Shown: positions 17,255 to 26,228, numbered from the stretch's first letter. The stretch is DNA of 64,000 bases from Croceibacterium soli (GCF_009828065.1 NZ_WTYK01000004.1:327161-391160), one strand, 5' to 3'. The notes: a model not told the origin generated them from the sequence alone. Made by a program: numbers and translations.

Positions 17255-17641
17255 ATGGTGCCCCACAGGCGACAAAAATGGGCACTCAAATCATTGGGAA
17301 ATTCTTCTGCCGCGGCCCTGAACCGAGGATTGGAGCGACTACCCGGCGGGCTTGGCGTACCGCTCTCACCAGATGCATGATCGGCCAGACTCTAGATCGG
17401 CTTTCATCAGAAGCTCGACTGGAGCATAGCTGCAACTATGGACAACACCACAGGCGACGCAGCGGGGATTCTGGCCATAATGAAGGCACGGTTCGGATCG
17501 TCAGAGCTCGCGCAGCAGTGGTTCGAGAAAGAACCAGTGGCCGGCTTCAGCGGGCAGACGGCGCAACAGTTAGTCCTGGATGGACGGGCTGCGGAGCTCC
17601 GAGAGTTTATTGCAGCGGCTGACGCCGGCATTCACGCATAG
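17255..17641 (+). repeat. DUF2384 module repeat, copy 1
   Basis: About 387 bp, closely similar to 28720-29107. Identity starts at ATGGTGCCCC and continues through GGCGACAAAAATGGGCACTC, a variable middle, and the whole 67-codon gene, ending at its stop codon. The repeat thus contains both the upstream region and the gene. It is the leftmost recognisable accessory DNA of the island. Confidence 0.85.
17438..17641 (+). CDS. Small DUF2384 (MbcA/ParS/Xre C-terminal)-like protein, copy 1
   Basis: A 67-residue protein: IMKARFGSSELAQQWF then AGFSGQTAQQLVLDGRAAELREFI. This layout (helix, GS.E.A..W, then GxTAxxLV, then a final helix) is that of the toxin-binding C-terminal domain of Xre/MbcA/ParS antitoxins. 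The usual N-terminal HTH domain is absent, and no RES-domain or other toxin gene is adjacent. The upstream 180 bp are conserved with copy 2 and probably include its promoter. It could be an orphan antitoxin, an anti-addiction remnant or a small regulator. Its paralogue at 28904 is about 80% identical. Confidence 0.65.
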   Translation: MDNTTGDAAGILAIMKARFGSSELAQQWFEKEPVAGFSGQTAQQLVLDGRAAELREFIAAADAGIHA

Positions 17642-17783
17642 AGAGTCAACACTCACGACTGGTTCTGGGCCGCAAGCGGAACGGCAGCTCTATGGCTTAC
17701 AGCGCGGGAAAGCGGACTGTCGGGAGCCGACCCACCGCGGACATTCCACCCGTTCGAGACTCAGCGCCCTAGCATGGTGCGAT

Positions 17784-19136
17784 CTACGAGCGGACCAGCC
17801 CAACTCTTGGCGAGATCATTTGCTCGTCCCACCTAGCATATTGCGCCTTCAGCGCCCGGAAGCGGTCCGGCTCGGCAGCCTTCCGATCCACCCGCTCCCC
17901 AGGGTCGAGGGCGAGATCGAAGAGGTACTCGCCGTCTCCGACCCTTAGATATTTCCAGCTGCCATGACGCACCGCTTTCTGCTGCGAGCGCTGGCTCGTT
18001 CGCCAGAAGATGCTGCGCTCCAAGAGAGGACCACCATCCAGAGCCGGCAGCAGATCGATCCCATCCAGCGGGTGCGCTTGGCTTGGGGATGCTGCGGCCG
18101 CCGCGAGAATGGTGGCAGTCCAGTCGAGCGTGCTTGCAACTTGAGTTGTGGTCACGCCGGCGGGGACCCTTCCGGGCCAGCTAACGAAAGCCGGCACACG
18201 GATCCCGCCCTCCCACAGAGTGCCTTTGCCGCCTGCGAGCCCACCCATGCTGGAGTATTGCTTGCCTCCGTTGTCGCTGGTGAAGATCACAAGCGTTCGC
18301 TCAGTGAGGCCTGTCTCCTCCAGCGCCGATAGAATACGTCCGACGGCCTCGTCCAGCGCCCGCATCATATCAGGGAACCGGTCCGGCGGACCGACGTCGA
18401 AAGGACCATCACCGCTGGCGCGAAGTGGTGCGTCACCGCGCCTTTGCCAGGGCGAATGCGGTGCCGTGCCCTGGTGATTCAGGAAGAACGGTTCACGGCC
18501 TTGACGGATAAAACGGACTGCCTCCTCCGCGATGAGGTCAGTCAAATATCCGGTAGGATGAACCGGTTCGGTGTTCCGGTAGAGATCGTGCCTACCAAGC
18601 GGATCGGCATGGGAGGTGTAATCGACGACGCCACTGAGCGGTCCGAAGAACTCGTCGAACCCATGCCGGTTGGGATGAAATCCGGGACGGACCCCCAGGT
18701 GCCACTTGCCGAACAGCCCGTTCGTGTAGCCTGCTTCCTTTAGAAGTGAAGAGAGGGTCGGGTGAGACGGTTCTAGGCCGATCTGGCGATCCTCTTCGGA
18801 AAGCGTCAGCGGCTCACGTAGGCCGACAGGGTGCCGCGCAGGGTACCGGCCAGTCATCAGCCCTACCCGGGTGGGAGTGCAGATGGGAGCGATTGAGTAT
18901 GCTTGGGTGAAGCGTGTGCCCTGTGCCGCCAATTGGTCGAGCACGGGGGTTCTATAGTCGGCGCGGCCGTAGCTGCTGAGATCTCCGTAACCCAAATCAT
19001 CGGCGGTAATCAGGACGATATTCGGACGCTGGTGCGAACTCGAACCTCCGCTTATCCTCGCCTGCGCTGCAACTGCGCTAGCTGCCGCGGTCATCGCGAG
19101 GAATGACCGCCTGCTGACCAAGTGGGGTGTGATCAT
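17784..19136 (-). CDS. Exported sulfatase (arylsulfatase family)
   Basis: A 450-residue alkaline-phosphatase-fold sulfatase. The N-terminus has a twin-arginine signal (SRRSFLAMTAAAS), so it is exported folded by Tat. Metal ligands start in ADDLGYGDLS. The formylglycine site is CTPTR with Cys86 followed by GLMTGRYPAR, so an anaerobic or FGE-type maturase must modify it. The lysine in GKWHLG and the FTSDNGG motif complete the active site. It probably removes sulfate esters from a sugar or aryl substrate. No sulfatase-maturing enzyme or polysaccharide-degrading genes are adjacent, so it is isolated cargo. Confidence 0.88.
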   Translation of the reverse strand: MITPHLVSRRSFLAMTAAASAVAAQARISGGSSSHQRPNIVLITADDLGYGDLSSYGRADYRTPVLDQLAAQGTRFTQAYSIAPICTPTRVGLMTGRYPARHPVGLREPLTLSEEDRQIGLEPSHPTLSSLLKEAGYTNGLFGKWHLGVRPGFHPNRHGFDEFFGPLSGVVDYTSHADPLGRHDLYRNTEPVHPTGYLTDLIAEEAVRFIRQGREPFFLNHQGTAPHSPWQRRGDAPLRASGDGPFDVGPPDRFPDMMRALDEAVGRILSALEETGLTERTLVIFTSDNGGKQYSSMGGLAGGKGTLWEGGIRVPAFVSWPGRVPAGVTTTQVASTLDWTATILAAAAASPSQAHPLDGIDLLPALDGGPLLERSIFWRTSQRSQQKAVRHGSWKYLRVGDGEYLFDLALDPGERVDRKAAEPDRFRALKAQYARWDEQMISPRVGLVRS

Positions 19137-19895
19137 CCAGCTTCCACCGAAGCTTCCAATACCGACCGCTGCTGCACAGATTGTAACACATCACAGGGAG
19201 ATTTGCGACAGCTCCCGCGTGACGTCCACAATTAGCCCCAATCCCAGCGGGCTGATTTTGCCACAAGCAGTGCGGCAACTCAGGGTGGTTGGAAGCTCCT
19301 GACAGCCTTGGCCTTGGCCATAATCGCAATCTGCTCCATAATCGCGACAGTCACTCTCGGCCGGATCAGCGAGCGGATAGAAGGCCTCTACAACGTGACA
19401 GCTTTGCCGCACTGTTACTTGTCACCCAATGATCCCCGCCGCCGCGAGATCCAGCGGAATTGGGGTAGTGAGCCCACGACAGAAGCCGCCTGCGACGCTG
19501 AAACGAGAGCAGGCGAAGGGGTGGCGGACTGACTGGTTCTGATCTCCTCTGCCAAGGCTGAAGCGCCCATCCGGCGCAAAACAGGATGATTGGTCGACAA
19601 GCGTGTTGCGACGCTCGACGAGAGGGTACGCAGCGCATCTAGTTGGATCCACGAGTGCCTGCCCTAGGGCGGTCTCGAGATCCATGAGGGTCCTGAAGTC
19701 AATACCTCGTCGTGGGAAGGCGGTCCTCACCCGCGCAGATCCCTTTCGAAGCCAAACCGCCCAGGCCGCTCGGCTCTGCCCGCCGATCCTTACCGCCAAA
19801 TCAACCGCGGGGGGCTACCTTCGACTGCTATGCGAACATTGCTACTCACGCTCTTCAGGAGTAGCTTACACGGACACCCATCAGGAGATGATCCT
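19137..19895. other. No supported gene (about 760 bp)
   Basis: Several short frames exist on both strands but none has a recognisable domain, a good ribosome binding site and coding-like composition together. The stretch is lower in GC than its surroundings and may be degraded DNA. The last 15 bases hold the AGGAGA ribosome binding site of the next gene. Confidence 0.5.
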
Positions 19896-20624
19896 ATGGA
19901 GACGAAGGCAGACGAGATCGCGAACGGCATCTACCGGCTGTCGACTTACGTTCCGGGTATTGCACCGCCTGACGGGCTAACGTTCAACCAGTTCCTGATT
20001 ACCGCGCGCGAGCCACTGCTGTTCCACTGCGGACCGAGGGCGATGTTTCCGTCAGTTTCCGCCGCGGTCTCGATCATACTGCCCGTGGAGCAGCTGCGCT
20101 GGATCAGCTTCGGGCACATCGAAGCAGATGAATGTGGGGCAATGAACTTGTGGCTCGAAGCCGCTCCTGAAGCTCAAGTGATCTATAGCGAGCTAGGCTG
20201 CGAAATCTCAGTCAACGATCTCGCTGACCGGCCGCCGCGCGCGTTGGCACGGGACGAGGTGCTGGACCTCGGCGGCAAGCGAGTTCGCGTGATCGCTACA
20301 CCGCATGTGCCTCATGCATGGGAAGCTCAGGTCCTCTACGAAGAGACCACCGAGACGCTCTTTTGCGGCGACCTCTTTACCCACGTGGGTGATGGGGAGC
20401 CCCTCACCCGCGAAGGGATCGTGGGGCCAGCCATCGCCGCAGAACAGATGTTTCATTTCACAAGCCTCGGCCCCTTCACCGCGCCGACGATCCGGAAGCT
20501 TGCGGAGCTTACACCGAAGCGGCTCGCGCTGATGCATGGCTCATCGTTCGAAGGGCATGCAGCGGGGGAATTGAACGCATTGGCTAATCGGTACGAGGAA
20601 CTTGTCCAAGCCGCTGCTGCATGA
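19896..20624 (+). CDS. MBL-fold protein with FprA/ODP-type HxExD motif
   Basis: A 242-residue metallo-beta-lactamase-fold protein. The metal motif is GHIEADECG, the HxExD variant typical of oxygen-binding diiron proteins (ODP/FprA-like) rather than the HxHxDH of hydrolases. Later ligands fit PHVPHAW and FCGDLFTH. FprA-type proteins reduce O2 or NO when fused or paired with flavodoxin; no flavodoxin domain is present here, so an oxygen- or redox-sensing role is possible. The ATG at 19896 follows AGGAGATG. The DUF4242 gene lies 40 bp downstream and is probably co-transcribed. Confidence 0.78.
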   Translation: METKADEIANGIYRLSTYVPGIAPPDGLTFNQFLITAREPLLFHCGPRAMFPSVSAAVSIILPVEQLRWISFGHIEADECGAMNLWLEAAPEAQVIYSELGCEISVNDLADRPPRALARDEVLDLGGKRVRVIATPHVPHAWEAQVLYEETTETLFCGDLFTHVGDGEPLTREGIVGPAIAAEQMFHFTSLGPFTAPTIRKLAELTPKRLALMHGSSFEGHAAGELNALANRYEELVQAAAA

Positions 20625-20664
20625 GCGTACCGGCAAAGCACGGCTTAAGCATGGAGTGCGTGAT

Positions 20665-20940
20665 ATGCCTCAGTACGTGATCGAAAGAGAAATGCCGGGT
20701 GCCGGCTCTCTCACGCCGGATGACCTGAGAAGCGCTTCACAGAAGTCGTGTTCGGTGCTGCATGACCTCGGGCCAGACGTTCAATGGGTTCACAGCTATG
20801 TCACCGATGACAAGATCTACTGCATCTACCGCGCGCCTAGTGCGGATTTGATCCAGCAGCATGCCGACACTGCCGGCTTCCCAGCGAATAGCATTTCCGA
20901 GATAAGGACCACCATCGATCCCACTACCGCGGAGCGGTAG
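20665..20940 (+). CDS. DUF4242 family small protein
   Basis: A 91-residue protein with the DUF4242 pattern: YVIEREMPGAGSLT, then DVQWVHSYVTDDKIYCIYRAPS, then HADTAGFPANSI and a final TTIDPTTAE. This ferredoxin-like family includes a nickel-binding protein of Streptomyces (SCO4226); function is otherwise unclear. It probably shares a transcript with the MBL protein upstream. Confidence 0.85.
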   Translation: MPQYVIEREMPGAGSLTPDDLRSASQKSCSVLHDLGPDVQWVHSYVTDDKIYCIYRAPSADLIQQHADTAGFPANSISEIRTTIDPTTAER

Positions 20941-21318
20941 AATACCGAACTGGCTATGCTTTCCACCTTCGAGCGAGCCCAGCAACGTCACTTTCGGAGG
21001 ATGGATCCAGCGCCGGAGCCCGAACGGACCGAGAAGGACTGCATCCTCTAGGACAGCGTGCAGGTCATGCGGCCGCCCAGGTAATCGACGCGGCACGCAG
21101 CGGTGTCAGAGCACGCGGCGGACGGGTCAAGCACTCAGACCTTCGCGCCGGCGGTCGCTGCAAACCGCCGCGACGGAAGGTCCGCTTAGCGGCCCGCCAC
21201 TCAAGCTGACTGCTCGAATGGCCGGTAGTCAGGATGGCGAACGGTAGCTCGGCGTGCGGCAATTGGGTGAAAAGCGGACGTACATGATCGACTTGGCATA
21301 ACACTGTCGGAGCGCCGA
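20941..21318. other. No supported gene (about 380 bp)
   Basis: Between the DUF4242 gene and the converging LRR gene. One 95-codon frame on the minus strand covers most of it but has no recognisable features. I see no convincing RNA gene or terminator. Confidence 0.5.
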
Positions 21319-22089
21319 TCAGCCAGCTGGCCTGATGACCGGCTTCCTCCAAGCTTCGGGATCAAACCAGCTGCACACTAGATCTGGTCTCGCTGCGCGC
21401 AGAAGCTCGAACTCCGAACGAGGGGCGCACCTTGCGATGCTGAGGTATTCCAGTTGCGGACATTGAGCGAGGGGCGAGAGGCGCTTATCTGCGAGCCGCG
21501 TCGACACGCACAGAACCGCGCGGAGGGACCTGAGGCCCGCAAGAGGAGCAAAGCTCTCGATCTTGTAGAGACTGTCGATGGCACCCTCGATCCCGATAAC
21601 TTCAAGATGGTGTGCGCCACTCAGCCATTCGATGTTGGGCATCCTCTTGGGGTTCGTGATTAGCAAAGTCCGCAAGGAGGGCAGTTCGAGCAGACGGGAG
21701 AAATCGGACAGCTTACGAGGGCTGTCAATGCTGAGGTGCTCAAGCTCCTTGAGGGCGAGAAGCGGCGTCAGGTCAGTCCCGAGGAACGGCCACTCCAACT
21801 CCAGCCTCCGGAGCCGCGAAAGCTGCCCGATCGCCTCGAGGAACGGCTGGTCCACGTTAGCGGCGATCAGGTGCGCTAGAGCGTTCTTATCAGCGATCGC
21901 CCGATAGTTCAGCTTCTGCCGGCTTACCCAGGCTCGCGTCGCCTCTCCTGGGATCTGAGCTGCCGCCTCGAAGTAATGTCGCTCTCCCCACTCTTTCCAG
22001 TCACGATCGCGGTGGCCACGAAATCGTGCGCTGAGGGCGCTCTCAGTGGAAGGGTAGGAGTGGAAGGCACCGTTCATAACAGGCGCCAT
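21319..22089 (-). CDS. Leucine-rich-repeat-like protein, function unknown
   Basis: About 256 residues with four or five irregular leucine-rich repeats between residues 90 and 230 (LRRLELEWPF, LEHLSIDSP, LRTLLITNP, LEVIGIEG, LEYLSIARC). There is no signal peptide, so it is probably cytoplasmic; the N-terminal 90 residues are charged and unassigned. The start is uncertain: ATG at 22089 or 22077, or a TTG at 22152. LRR proteins usually bind proteins; the partner is unknown. It stands alone, with no operon partner. Confidence 0.6.
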   Translation of the reverse strand: MAPVMNGAFHSYPSTESALSARFRGHRDRDWKEWGERHYFEAAAQIPGEATRAWVSRQKLNYRAIADKNALAHLIAANVDQPFLEAIGQLSRLRRLELEWPFLGTDLTPLLALKELEHLSIDSPRKLSDFSRLLELPSLRTLLITNPKRMPNIEWLSGAHHLEVIGIEGAIDSLYKIESFAPLAGLRSLRAVLCVSTRLADKRLSPLAQCPQLEYLSIARCAPRSEFELLRAARPDLVCSWFDPEAWRKPVIRPAG

Positions 22090-22430
22090 ACCGTGGAACG
22101 GTAAAGAACCGTGTACGACACTTGAGGGGGGCGCGAAGCAAGTTTTGCTCAATGTGAGTGCATGAGCGTCCGGTCAGTATCGTACCTGCGGAAATGAAGG
22201 TCCGTGCTGGGTCACTAGTCGACCGGCCGGTTCAGCTAGGATGTTCGCAATCGCGGTCGCTCTTAGGCGCGCGGGGATCTGTCCCACCGTGCATCCGGCA
22301 CCGCTTAGGCCTCCTCAGTGCTGGTGACTCGCACTCCTTTCCCTTGTAAGTCTTGGTCGAGCAACGCGGGCTACAAAGCTCGGTTCGATCATATCTGTTG
22401 GTCGCAAGGCTCCTGCGCTACTATGCAGGC
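22090..22430. other. No supported gene (about 340 bp)
   Basis: Upstream region shared by two divergent genes. Short frames only; no clear RNA gene, repeat or operator was seen. Confidence 0.5.
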
Positions 22431-22937
22431 ATGGCATGGGGATCCAAGCAGTTCGACTTCCGCACTGAGCTGACCAAGCAGAAGCACAAGCGGAGGCGGA
22501 AGACGGCGAAGCTCGCGGCGAGTGGCTTGGCTGCCGGTATTTTGCTTGGGCTTAGCGCCGCGAACTTGCTCAACTTCTCTGATCCCGCAGCTGCATTGAA
22601 CTCAAGCGAGCCCTTCAGGGTGTGCGGCAAGGTTCGGGAAAACTGTGTCGTGGACGGGGATACCTTCTGGTCTGCCGGCGAGAAGATCAGGATCGCGGAC
22701 ATCGACACACCTGAGATCAACGGCAAATGCGCGAGCGAAAAGGAACGAGCGAGACAAGCTCGTGATCGCTTGGGCGCGCTGCTCAGCCGCGGCGAGTTCG
22801 TGGTGCATCGCCAGGGAACGGATCGGTATGGCCGCACGCTTGCTGTCGTGACGAGTGGTGGGCGCTCGGTGGGGGATGTGCTCGTGAGCGAAGGCCTCGC
22901 GCGAACTTGGTCTGGCAGAAGGGAACCCTGGTGCTGA
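22431..22937 (+). CDS. Thermonuclease-family (SNase-like) protein
   Basis: A 168-residue protein: a basic cytoplasmic stretch (residues 1-27), one membrane segment or uncleaved signal (LAASGLAAGILLGLSAANLL), then a staphylococcal-nuclease-like OB domain. Catalytic motifs are present: VVDGDTFW, IRIADIDTPE and DRYGRTLA, with the Arg-Asp-Glu set that hydrolyses DNA or RNA with calcium. It is probably anchored to the inner membrane facing the periplasm. The ATG at 22431 is chosen because the domain and membrane segment begin there. An ATP-dependent ligase gene follows 37 bp downstream. Confidence 0.82.
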   Translation: MAWGSKQFDFRTELTKQKHKRRRKTAKLAASGLAAGILLGLSAANLLNFSDPAAALNSSEPFRVCGKVRENCVVDGDTFWSAGEKIRIADIDTPEINGKCASEKERARQARDRLGALLSRGEFVVHRQGTDRYGRTLAVVTSGGRSVGDVLVSEGLARTWSGRREPWC

Positions 22938-22974
22938 TTGGCATCACAATCCGCGAGCCGGCGGTTAACTGACC

Positions 22975-23850
22975 ATGCCGCGCGGCTTCATCGAACCGAT
23001 GATGCCGACCTTAGCCGATGACGCACCTTGTGGCGACGATTGGCAGCACGAGATAAAGTACGACGGATACCGAACGGAGATCGCTGTGAGTGGCGGCTCT
23101 GCCCGAGCGTTCACGCGCAACGGACACGACTGGACGTCGAAGTATCGGCCACTGGTCGGTGCCGCTGCCTCGCTTGCGTGCTCGACCGCGCTGATCGACG
23201 GAGAGGTAATCGTCCAGGACGAAGCGGGCCGCAGCGACTTCCACAGCTTGCGAGCCGCAATTCATCAAAGCCCCGCTCGTTTGGCATTCATGGCCTTCGA
23301 TCTACTGGAGCTCGACGGGCGCGACCTTCGCCGTCTGCCGCTCGAGGATCGCCGGTCCCGACTGGCTGACCTGCTGGGCGAGAACCGACCTGGTAATTGC
23401 CTGCAAATGAGCACGCATATCGTTGGCAGTGGCGAGGAGTTCTTCGCAGCGGCAGACGCTCATAACCTCGAAGGGATCGTCTCGAAGAAGCTCGGCAGCC
23501 GCTACCGCTCAGGGCGCAGCAAGAGCTGGTTGAAGATCAAGACATTCGAACAAGCTGAGTTCGTAGTGCTGGGCGTCCATCGCGAGCCCGGCAAACCTAC
23601 GGTGGCGCTCCTGGCGCGCGAACAGGATGGGCAGCTTCGCTACGCTGGCAACGCCGCAGTCACTCTGGCGGCTGCCGAACGTGAGGGGTTCTGGCGTGCC
23701 GTCGAAGCGCTGAGTGCCGCCAGGCCAGCCATCAGGATGGCTCGCTCCGAAGCACAATGGCTGGAGCCCCGCTTGCGAGTAACGGCCCGATACCTGCGCA
23801 ATGAGGAGACGCTGCGCCACGCGACGCTCACCGGCATCTGTGACCTGTAG
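22975..23850 (+). CDS. ATP-dependent DNA ligase, LigD ligase-domain/LigC type
   Basis: A 291-residue stand-alone ligase. Nucleotidyltransferase motif I is EIKYDGYR, with the adenylated lysine near residue 28; motif III/IIIa is in LIDGEVIV and FMAFDLLELDG; motif IV is LEGIVSKKLGS; motif V is SWLKIKT. A C-terminal OB-fold domain follows. It lacks the polymerase and phosphoesterase domains of LigD, so it is like the LigC or split ligases used in NHEJ or base-excision repair. No Ku gene is present nearby. It may act with the SNase-like and SRAP genes of this segment, but that is inference. Confidence 0.88.
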   Translation: MPRGFIEPMMPTLADDAPCGDDWQHEIKYDGYRTEIAVSGGSARAFTRNGHDWTSKYRPLVGAAASLACSTALIDGEVIVQDEAGRSDFHSLRAAIHQSPARLAFMAFDLLELDGRDLRRLPLEDRRSRLADLLGENRPGNCLQMSTHIVGSGEEFFAAADAHNLEGIVSKKLGSRYRSGRSKSWLKIKTFEQAEFVVLGVHREPGKPTVALLAREQDGQLRYAGNAAVTLAAAEREGFWRAVEALSAARPAIRMARSEAQWLEPRLRVTARYLRNEETLRHATLTGICDL

Positions 23851-23870
23851 GCGCAAGCTCCGACTGTTGC

Positions 23871-24110
23871 TTAGCGGGACCACACTTCAGGGCCGCTGCA
23901 GTGCTGGGCGTCGAAGCTTCTGCCTTCACATTCCTGGCACTTGAGGCGCTCACCAAGCCGATCCAGCCGGGTGCTCGCTCTCGCCCGCGCAAGCCGTTCA
24001 AGCAGCACCAACGGGTCCACTCGAGCCGTGTGACCGCACCGGCAGATCAGCTTCACCCAATAGCCATGCCGGGCGAGGTCGGAGAGAGTTTCGAGTCGGT
24101 ACCGGACCAT
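23871..24110 (-). CDS. Small zinc-ribbon protein, unknown function
   Basis: A 79-residue protein with four cysteines in two pairs (CRCG and CQEC) about 45 residues apart, likely one zinc site. The Met at 24110 is chosen since the stretch before it looks non-coding in style. It converges on the ligase gene. Similar short zinc-ribbon proteins occur in alphaproteobacterial plasmids and islands; no role is known. Confidence 0.55.
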   Translation of the reverse strand: MVRYRLETLSDLARHGYWVKLICRCGHTARVDPLVLLERLARARASTRLDRLGERLKCQECEGRSFDAQHCSGPEVWSR

Positions 24111-24160
24111 CCGGCGGTTTAGAACAAACGCAGAACTCGCGCGCAAGCTCTGGATGGGAG

Positions 24161-24493
24161 CTACCCGTTCGGCTTCCCCTGCCACCACGCCGCGTAGGGT
24201 GTGTTCTTCACCATCCGGCGGTTGAAGTCCGGCGTCCCATCGGACCACCAGGGGTCCCCTCGTTCCCCAAGCGCTTCCTTTGCCGCTTGCACCCGTGCTC
24301 TGGCCGATGAAAGGTCATCGTCATTCCTGGCCTTCAACGCGGCGCGGACAGCCCGTCTCGCGCTCATCAGGTCCTTCACCAGTTCTTCGCGGACTTCGGT
24401 GTCCAAGAGCGGGTTCGCAGCGCGCCACAAGCGCCCTCGCACCACGATGTAACGCCCGTCGGGCGTTGTGACGGGCTCCTGATCCTTGCTCAT
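24161..24493 (-). CDS. Conserved hypothetical protein (PDGRYIVVRGRLWR type)
   Basis: A 110-residue charged protein. The N-terminal TTPDGRYIVVRGRLWRAANP, the Arg/Ala-rich central helix and the C-terminal DPWWSDGTPDFNRRMVKNTPYAAWW are highly characteristic of a family widespread in Sphingomonadales and Rhizobiales. That recognition is from memory, and the function is unknown. It sits 28 bp downstream of the SRAP gene on the same strand and is likely co-transcribed with it. Confidence 0.7.
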   Translation of the reverse strand: MSKDQEPVTTPDGRYIVVRGRLWRAANPLLDTEVREELVKDLMSARRAVRAALKARNDDDLSSARARVQAAKEALGERGDPWWSDGTPDFNRRMVKNTPYAAWWQGKPNG

Positions 24494-24521
24494 GGCGGAG
24501 CAGACAAGGGCAAGCGACCGA

Positions 24522-25136
24522 TCATCGGGTTGAAGCTCTCCTCTGAACCCAAGGATCAGTTGTCCGATTGCGGACCATCAAGTCGGGATAGGGACGGCAC
24601 AAAAGAGCCGCCTGATCCGGCGGACCGTCAAGCCAGTCGCCCCAGTCCTGTCGCCGGAGTATGACTGGCATACGATCGTGCACATCCGCTACATGGATGC
24701 AGGCTTCCGTCATCACCATCGAATAGGCGGGTCCCCACTCAGGCGTGTCGCGCCAGATCCCGGCAACCCCGAAGATCGGCTCGTCAGGTAGCTCAAACCA
24801 CGTTCGCGTCTTTGAGCCCTTCTCTCCCTCGGCTTCCGCGAACTCCGTCACTGGAATGAGGCAACGCCGCTCTTGGAAGCTGTAGCGCCACATGAAGCTA
24901 TCGAGCTTGTCGGCGCGAGTGTTATTTACGGGCTTGGGTTTGAGCGGCTGCCCGGCCTTGCCCTTCAGAACCAACGGGAAACCCCAGGTCATGGAGCGGA
25001 CTTCTCCGCCTGCCACCACGATTCCAGGATAGCCAGGGTACACCTCAGCACTGGCATTGGATGGCGTCCGTTCAGCGGCGCCGAAGAGCTTCGCTACTTC
25101 CGCTGATGAGGCGCTCATGCGGTACAAATTGCACAT
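24522..25136 (-). CDS. SRAP-family abasic-site-processing protein (YedK/HMCES)
   Basis: A 204-residue SOS-response-associated peptidase. The catalytic Cys2 (MCNLYRM) forms a covalent thiazolidine link with abasic sites in single-stranded DNA after Met removal. VNNTRADK, RCLIPVTEFAEAE and VHDRMPVIL supply the conserved Asn, Glu and His. It shields abasic sites from cleavage. Together with the ligase and SNase-like genes it gives this segment a DNA-repair flavour. Full length for the family. Confidence 0.92.
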   Translation of the reverse strand: MCNLYRMSASSAEVAKLFGAAERTPSNASAEVYPGYPGIVVAGGEVRSMTWGFPLVLKGKAGQPLKPKPVNNTRADKLDSFMWRYSFQERRCLIPVTEFAEAEGEKGSKTRTWFELPDEPIFGVAGIWRDTPEWGPAYSMVMTEACIHVADVHDRMPVILRRQDWGDWLDGPPDQAALLCRPYPDLMVRNRTTDPWVQRRASTR

Positions 25137-25213
25137 AGCTCAACGTGCGGTGTGGCTGACGGCGAGTCAATCTGATCGGCAGTGATGGTGAGATGCTGAG
25201 GAAGGGCAGGCCC

Positions 25214-25640
25214 TCACGAGGCGCGAGGACTGGCTGCGCTCGATGGCCATTTGGTGACGCCCCCTGTCCATAACGCCATCCAGATCAATACCGGCTGCAT
25301 TAGCAGGCGCGGGATATGATACGCGAGGCTCAGCCCGCCATCGGTGCGTTCAAGATCCATCAGCAGGTGACTTACGTTAGCCGGCCAAACGCAGAGTGCA
25401 TAAAGAGCGAGGCCGATGGCACCTGCGCGGCGCAAGCGAGACTGCCACGGTTACGCCAAGGCTATGGCCCCAAGCAACTCGGCAATGCCCGTAAGCTTCA
25501 CGACCTGCTCCGCGAAAGGCACCAAGCCCTCGATGAGCCGGATGAATGGGTCTGGGGCAATTGCATGGAAAACGCCGGCGGTTGCGTATGACACAGCGAG
25601 CAGCCACCGCAGGGCGGTGCGGATCACGGACCGGGCCAGA
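25214..25640 (-). pseudogene. DoxX-like membrane protein interrupted by a stop codon
   Basis: Reading the minus strand in one frame gives a DoxX-type protein: VIRTALRWLLAVSYATAGVF, then FIRLIEGLVPFAEQVV, then TGIAELLGAIALA, an in-frame TAA at 25451-25453, and then RRAGAIGLALYALCVWPANV with the rest of the family's helices. Without the TAA the four-helix protein would be about 140 residues. No frameshift is needed to join the halves, so a single base change broke it. No good start codon with a ribosome binding site is visible (GTG at 25627 is possible). Confidence 0.7.
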
Positions 25641-25687
25641 CGGTGAGGTGATTCATTGGCCGCAGCAATCCAGCTCTGGGCCTCAGA

Positions 25688-25831
25688 TTACTGATACCCG
25701 CCTTCGCGCTTGCGCTCTTCCGCAGCCTTTTCTTGAGCCTTGATCATGCTTGTGTCCTCTTGCTCTCCGCTGTGGGACTGCTCCTTCTGCGAGGCCTTTT
25801 TACGATCTCCGGCCTGGTCATCGCGTTGCAT
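25688..25831 (-). CDS. Very small hydrophilic protein, 47 residues
   Basis: A strong AAGGAGAAGAA site precedes the ATG at 25831. The product (MQRDDQAGDRKKASQ... to KRERGGYQ-like end) is almost entirely charged or polar with no hydrophobic core, and resembles the small stress-associated disordered proteins common in alphaproteobacteria. Function unknown. Confidence 0.5.
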   Translation of the reverse strand: MQRDDQAGDRKKASQKEQSHSGEQEDTSMIKAQEKAAEERKREGGYQ

Positions 25832-26228
25832 GGTTCTTCTCCTTGACTGACCGACTAACCGCCCGCCGAAACGCGGGTTCCTCGCGAACCATGGAGCATC
25901 AGCAGAGGGCATCGGAGCTGAACAAGCGCGGTGCCTTAGTGTTGTGACGCCGAGCAGATGAGCGGACCGCCCCGAAGCCTGCCAGAAGCGTCGCCAACCT
26001 CAAGCGAACTGCCGCCGCATGTAGAGCGGCCTCGCCCGAGAGGCCTGGCATTCCTGAAGGTCCGCTCTTCGTGGCGCCACAGCCGTAAACCAAGGGCCCA
26101 CATTGGTGGGAAGCTGACGCTCGCCGTGAGGTAGTACTAACCGAAGAACTCCTGAGTCACGCTGGGGCGGACAACGCTGCACTTACGATGAGCGCGACAA
26201 GCAACGAGTGGCGATGAGGTCTATCGGT
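25832..26228. other. No supported gene (about 400 bp)
   Basis: Only short frames without recognisable features on either strand. I see no tRNA-like fold or clear terminator. Confidence 0.45.

Noticed and set aside
17252..17275. Left attachment site matching the tRNA-Thr 3' end
   Set aside because: Only TGGTGCC and a nearby ACAGG are shared with the tRNA end, and the same TGGTGCC occurs in the second DUF2384 repeat. This is too little to call, although serine recombinases need only a very short core.
19422..19799. 125-codon minus-strand frame in the gap after the sulfatase
   Set aside because: No domain, ribosome binding site or conserved-looking core; composition resembles non-coding DNA.
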